Source of the DNA: Streptomyces sp. NBS 14/10
GTDB taxonomy: Bacteria; Actinomycetota; Actinomycetes; Streptomycetales; Streptomycetaceae
DNA: 64,000 bases
Assembly: GCF_002224125.1 (NCBI RefSeq)
Contig: NZ_NCSM01000022.1
Coordinates: 1 to 64,000, forward strand
Direction: 5' to 3'
Shown: in pieces, positions 61,017 through 64,000 of the stretch
Layout of the letters: every line of letters begins with the position of its first letter
Position numbering within the stretch: position 1 is the first letter of the stretch
Translations under genes and position numbers: made by a program
Notes under the pieces: generated by a model
What the model was told of the DNA's origin: nothing
What the model saw: only the letters and a program-made list of their open reading frames with translations
Databases searched by the model: none

Positions 61017-62090
61017 CTACGCCTTGCCCATCTCCTCGCGAAGCGCGGCGACGAACCCGTCGACGTCCTTCTCCGTCGTGTCGAAGGAGCACATCCACCG
61101 CACATCGCCCGCCGCCTCGTCCCAGAAGTAGAAGCGGTAGCGCTTCTGCAGGCGCTCGGCCGCGTCGTGCGGCAGCCGGGCGAAGACGGCGTTGGCCTGG
61201 ACCGGGTGGAGGATCCGGACTCCCTCGACCGTACGGACCCCCTCGGCCAGCCGCCGGGCCATGGTGTTGGCGTGGCGGGCGTTGCGCAGCCACAGGTCGC
61301 GGGCGAGCAGCGCCTCCAGCTGTACGGAGACGAACCGCATCTTGGACGCCAGCTGCATGGACAGCTTGCGCAGATGCTTCATACCGCGGACCGCGTCCGG
61401 GTTGAGGACCACCACGGCCTCGCCGAAGAGCATGCCGTTCTTGGTGCCGCCGAAGGTCAGCACGTCCACGCCCGCCACATTGGTGAAGGAGCGCATCGGC
61501 ACGTCCAGGGACGCGGCCGCGTTCGCTATCCGGGCCCCGTCGAGGTGGACCTTCATACCGCGCTCATGGGCGTGGTCGCAGATGGCGCGGATCTCGTCCA
61601 CGGTGTAGACGGTGCCCAGCTCGGTGTTCTGGGCGATGGAGACGACCTGGGGCATGGCCCGGTGCTCGTCGTCCCAGCCGTACGCCTCGCGGTCGATGAG
61701 CTCGGGGGTGAGCTTGCCGTCCTCGGTGGGAACGGTGAGCAGCTTCAGCCCGCCCACGCGCTCGGGAGCCCCGCACTCGTCGACGTGGATATGCGCGGTG
61801 TCGGCCGCGATGACCGCGCCCCAGCGGTCGGTGAGCGCCTGGAGGGCGACCACATTGGCGCCGGTGCCGTTGAAGACCGGGAAGGTCTGCGCCGCGGCCC
61901 CGAAGTGGCTGCGCATCACCCGCTGGAGATGCTCGGTGTACTCGTCCTCGCCGTAGGCGACCTGGTGGCCGCCGTTGGCGAGGGCGAGCGCGGCGAGGAC
62001 TTCCGGATGGGCTCCCGCGTAGTTGTCGCTGGCGAATCCGCGCAGATCGGGGTCGTGGTGGCGGCGGGCGTCGGTGCGCCCTGGGTTCAC
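61017..62090 (-). CDS. Low-specificity L-threonine aldolase
   Basis: This PLP-dependent aldolase splits threonine/allo-threonine-type beta-hydroxy amino acids to glycine and an aldehyde. The 357-residue protein shows FASDNYAGAHPEVL at the N-terminus, the cofactor region HIHVDECGAPE, HLDGARIANAAASL, and the PLP lysine in LTFGGTKNGM. The GTG start at 62090 overlaps the SDR stop (GTGA), so it is coupled to that gene. It is third in the operon DUF6421-SDR-aldolase. Confidence 0.94.
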   Translation of the reverse strand: MNPGRTDARRHHDPDLRGFASDNYAGAHPEVLAALALANGGHQVAYGEDEYTEHLQRVMRSHFGAAAQTFPVFNGTGANVVALQALTDRWGAVIAADTAHIHVDECGAPERVGGLKLLTVPTEDGKLTPELIDREAYGWDDEHRAMPQVVSIAQNTELGTVYTVDEIRAICDHAHERGMKVHLDGARIANAAASLDVPMRSFTNVAGVDVLTFGGTKNGMLFGEAVVVLNPDAVRGMKHLRKLSMQLASKMRFVSVQLEALLARDLWLRNARHANTMARRLAEGVRTVEGVRILHPVQANAVFARLPHDAAERLQKRYRFYFWDEAAGDVRWMCSFDTTEKDVDGFVAALREEMGKA

Positions 62091-62872
62091 GGCTTGGGGG
62101 TCAGCCACAGACGGGTTCCGTTCACTTCCCGGGCGGGCCGGTCCCAGAGTCCGGCGATGGCCTCGGCCAGCTCCTTGACGTCCGTGAAGCCCGCGAACTT
62201 CGCATTGGGGCGCTCCGCTCGCATGGCGTCGTGCACCAGCGCCTTGACCACCAGGATGACAGCGGCCGCGGCCGGGCCGCCCCCGTCCCCCAGCTTCCGG
62301 AAGGAGTCGGCGAGCGCGAGGGTCCATGCCTCGGCTGCCGCCTTGGCGGCGGCGTACGCGGCGTTCCCGGCGGTGGGCTGGGAGGCGCCCGCCGCGCTGA
62401 TCAGGACATAGCGCCCCTTGCCGCTGCGCAGCAGGGCGTCGTGGAAGGCGAGCGAGGTGTGCTGGGCGGTCCTGATCAGCAGGTTGTGCAGGGTGTCCCA
62501 GTCGGCGAGCGGGGCGTCGGCGAAGCTCTTGCCGCCGCGCCAGCCGCCGACCAGATGCACCAGTCCGTCGACCCGGCCGAACTCCTTCTCGGTGCGGTCG
62601 GCCCATTCGCGGGCCGCGCGCAGATCGAGCAGGTCGACGGTGTCGCCGGTGACGGTGGCCCCGCCGTGGGCGTAGCGGGCGGCGTCCACGGCTTCGGCCA
62701 GCCGGGCGGGGTCCGCGTCGGAGGCGATGACGGTGGCCCCGGCCTCGGCGAGGCGGAGCAGTACGGCGCGGCCCGCCGGGCCCGCCGCGCCGGCCACCGC
62801 GACCACGGCTCCGTCCAGGGGCCCCTTGCCGTTCGGCTCGTTCGGGGTGGGGCTCGACGTCGGTGTGGTCAT
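62087..62872 (-). CDS. Short-chain dehydrogenase/reductase (SDR)
   Basis: The 261-residue protein has a Rossmann fold with nucleotide loop AVAGAAGPAGRAV (a TGxxxGxG variant), the Ser of ISAAGASQPTAG and the YxxxK pair in AAYAAAKAAAEAW. Substrate unknown. ATG at 62872 follows GAGGAGG. Coupled at its 3' end to the threonine aldolase and preceded by DUF6421 in one operon, so the three may act on one compound. Confidence 0.92.
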   Translation of the reverse strand: MTTPTSSPTPNEPNGKGPLDGAVVAVAGAAGPAGRAVLLRLAEAGATVIASDADPARLAEAVDAARYAHGGATVTGDTVDLLDLRAAREWADRTEKEFGRVDGLVHLVGGWRGGKSFADAPLADWDTLHNLLIRTAQHTSLAFHDALLRSGKGRYVLISAAGASQPTAGNAAYAAAKAAAEAWTLALADSFRKLGDGGGPAAAAVILVVKALVHDAMRAERPNAKFAGFTDVKELAEAIAGLWDRPAREVNGTRLWLTPKP

Positions 62873-62902
62873 GGTCGTCGCCTCCTCGGGCGCTCCGCTC
62901 AT

Positions 62903-62932
62903 CCCTGCCATCGGCTTCCCTGCCATCGGCTT
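62903..62932 (-). repeat. 15-bp tandem repeat between DUF6421 and SDR genes
   Basis: CCCTGCCATCGGCTT is repeated twice in a row directly after the DUF6421 stop codon, again next to a gene end. Confidence 0.7.
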
Positions 62933-64000
62933 CACGCGGCCGCCTTGACGTCGCTGTCGGCCGTGATGCCCTTGGTGGAGGCGACCACGGCGCGCAGCTT
63001 CTTGGCAAGCGCCTCGTAGAACATGCTGAGCGGGAACTCGTCGGGGAGCACGTCGTCCACCAGTTTGCGCGGCGGCTGGGTGAGGTCGAGGGCGTCGGGG
63101 CCCTTGGCCCACACCGAGCCGGGGTGCGGGGACAGGTAGGACGAGACCAGCTCATACGCCTTGAACCAGTGGACGAGCTTGGGGCGGTCGATGCCGTCGC
63201 GGTACAGCTTCTCGATCTCGCCGCACAGCTGGTTGGTGACCTGCGGGGCGCGGACCCAGTCGATGTGCAGGGTGTTGTCCGTCCAGCGTACGACGTCGTG
63301 CTGGTGCAGATAGGCGAAGAGCAGTTGGCCGCCGAGCCCGTCGTAGTTGCGTACGCGGTCGCCGGTGACGGGGAACCGGAACATCCGGTCGAAGATCACG
63401 GCGTACTGGACGTCGCGGGCCTGCGCGATCCCCTCGGCCTCCAGCTTCACGGCCTCCTTGAAGGCGGTGAGGTCACAGCGCAGCTCCTCCAGGCCGTACA
63501 TCCAGAACGGCTGGCGCTGCTTGATCATGAAGGGGTCGAAGGGCAGATCGCCATGGCTGTGGGTGCGGTCGTGGACCATGTCCCACAGGGCGAACGCCTC
63601 CTGGCAGCGCCGCTGGTCGGCGAGCATGTCCCGGACGTCGTCGGGGAGCTCGATGCCCAGCGCCTGGACGGCGGCCCCGCTCACCCGCCGGAAGCGGGCG
63701 GCCTCGCGGTCGCAGAAGATCCCTCCCCAGCTGAACCGCTCCGGGACCTCGCGGACGGCGATGGTCTCGGGGAAGAGCACCGCGGAGTTGGTGTCGTAGC
63801 CGGAGGTGAAGTCCTCGAAGGCCAGGCCGATGTAGAGCGGGTTGTCGTAGCGGGTGCGCTCGAGCTCGGCCAGCCAGTCCGGCCACACCACGCGTACGAC
63901 CAGCGCCTCGAGGTTGCGGTCCGGGTTGCCGTTCTGCGTGTACATCGGGAAGACGACCAGGTGCTGCAGGCCGTCGGCGCGGCCGCGGGCGGGCTGGAAG
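62932..64000 (-). CDS. DUF6421 family protein (5' end outside the window)
   Basis: Only the C-terminal 355 codons are present; the open frame continues past the right edge, before MYTQNGNPDRN, so that methionine is internal. The sequence is soluble, with WxHDRTHSHGDLPFDPFMIKQRQPFWMYGLEELRCDL-like His/Asp-rich motifs (WDMVHDRTHSHGD) that could bind metal. Such proteins are widespread in Streptomyces and commonly precede SDR and aldolase genes. No activity is known to me. Confidence 0.88.
   Translation of the reverse strand, partial: FQPARGRADGLQHLVVFPMYTQNGNPDRNLEALVVRVVWPDWLAELERTRYDNPLYIGLAFEDFTSGYDTNSAVLFPETIAVREVPERFSWGGIFCDREAARFRRVSGAAVQALGIELPDDVRDMLADQRRCQEAFALWDMVHDRTHSHGDLPFDPFMIKQRQPFWMYGLEELRCDLTAFKEAVKLEAEGIAQARDVQYAVIFDRMFRFPVTGDRVRNYDGLGGQLLFAYLHQHDVVRWTDNTLHIDWVRAPQVTNQLCGEIEKLYRDGIDRPKLVHWFKAYELVSSYLSPHPGSVWAKGPDALDLTQPPRKLVDDVLPDEFPLSMFYEALAKKLRAVVASTKGITADSDVKAAA

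Overview
This 64 kb window looks like a piece of the conserved core of a Streptomyces chromosome. It has very high GC, and genes overlap at ATGA or GTGA junctions. Several gene sets are typical of the genus: a conservon (cvnABCD), an F420-type deazaflavin oxidoreductase, sugar ABC transporters without their own ATPase, and the crr-ptsI pair. I saw no tRNA, rRNA, CRISPR array, insertion sequence, integrase or plasmid/phage hallmark gene. The sequence ends inside a gene at the right edge.

Left part (1-15.3 kb): sugar PTS proteins crr and ptsI; a hypothetical protein; acetoacetyl-CoA synthetase divergent from a GH31 glucosidase; a secreted VanX-type D,D-dipeptidase; a Pot-type polyamine ABC transporter in the order ATPase, binding protein, permease, permease; and a DUF35 protein translationally coupled to a thiolase-fold protein.

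Middle-left (15.4-31 kb): a CsoR/CstR-like sensor, a complete conservon, a small membrane protein, and a three-gene operon that looks like a MukFEB/JetABC (Wadjet-type) SMC complex without a nuclease (JetD) gene. Its members are a kleisin-like protein, a winged-helix-like protein and an 1825-residue SMC-like ATPase. A 589-bp gap with an 18-bp GC hairpin array separates the first two genes. This operon is the best candidate for an undescribed system.

Centre (29.9-36.7 kb): a compact 5-oxoproline (pyroglutamate) regulon. Pyroglutamyl peptidase, two DUF969/DUF979 membrane proteins, a GntR regulator and the 5-oxoprolinase genes pxpABC are grouped. The same 15-bp palindrome sits between the -35 and -10 boxes of both outward operons. 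I infer that DUF969/DUF979 form the 5-oxoproline transporter and that the GntR protein is its repressor.

Centre-right (36.7-53.4 kb): a TetR regulator divergent from a deazaflavin oxidoreductase, with two matching 17-bp palindromes between them; a geranylgeranyl-reductase-family enzyme; an M20 peptidase; about 0.9 kb of long degenerate repeats; a kinase-Nudix fusion; an alpha-galactosidase divergent from a sugar ABC transporter; a Ser/Thr kinase with repeats in its linker; and a ROK kinase divergent from a LacI regulator with a palindromic operator.

Right end (53.4-64 kb): small membrane proteins; a DUF6986 aldolase-like protein with a clear promoter and operator-like palindromes; electron transfer flavoprotein etfBA, whose 3' end seems to have been partly duplicated; a thioredoxin; an acyltransferase; and a three-gene operon (DUF6421, SDR, threonine aldolase), with DUF6421 cut by the window edge. 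Short direct repeats that include or copy the 3' end of the preceding gene recur at several places (thiolase-like gene, kleisin-like gene, etfB).
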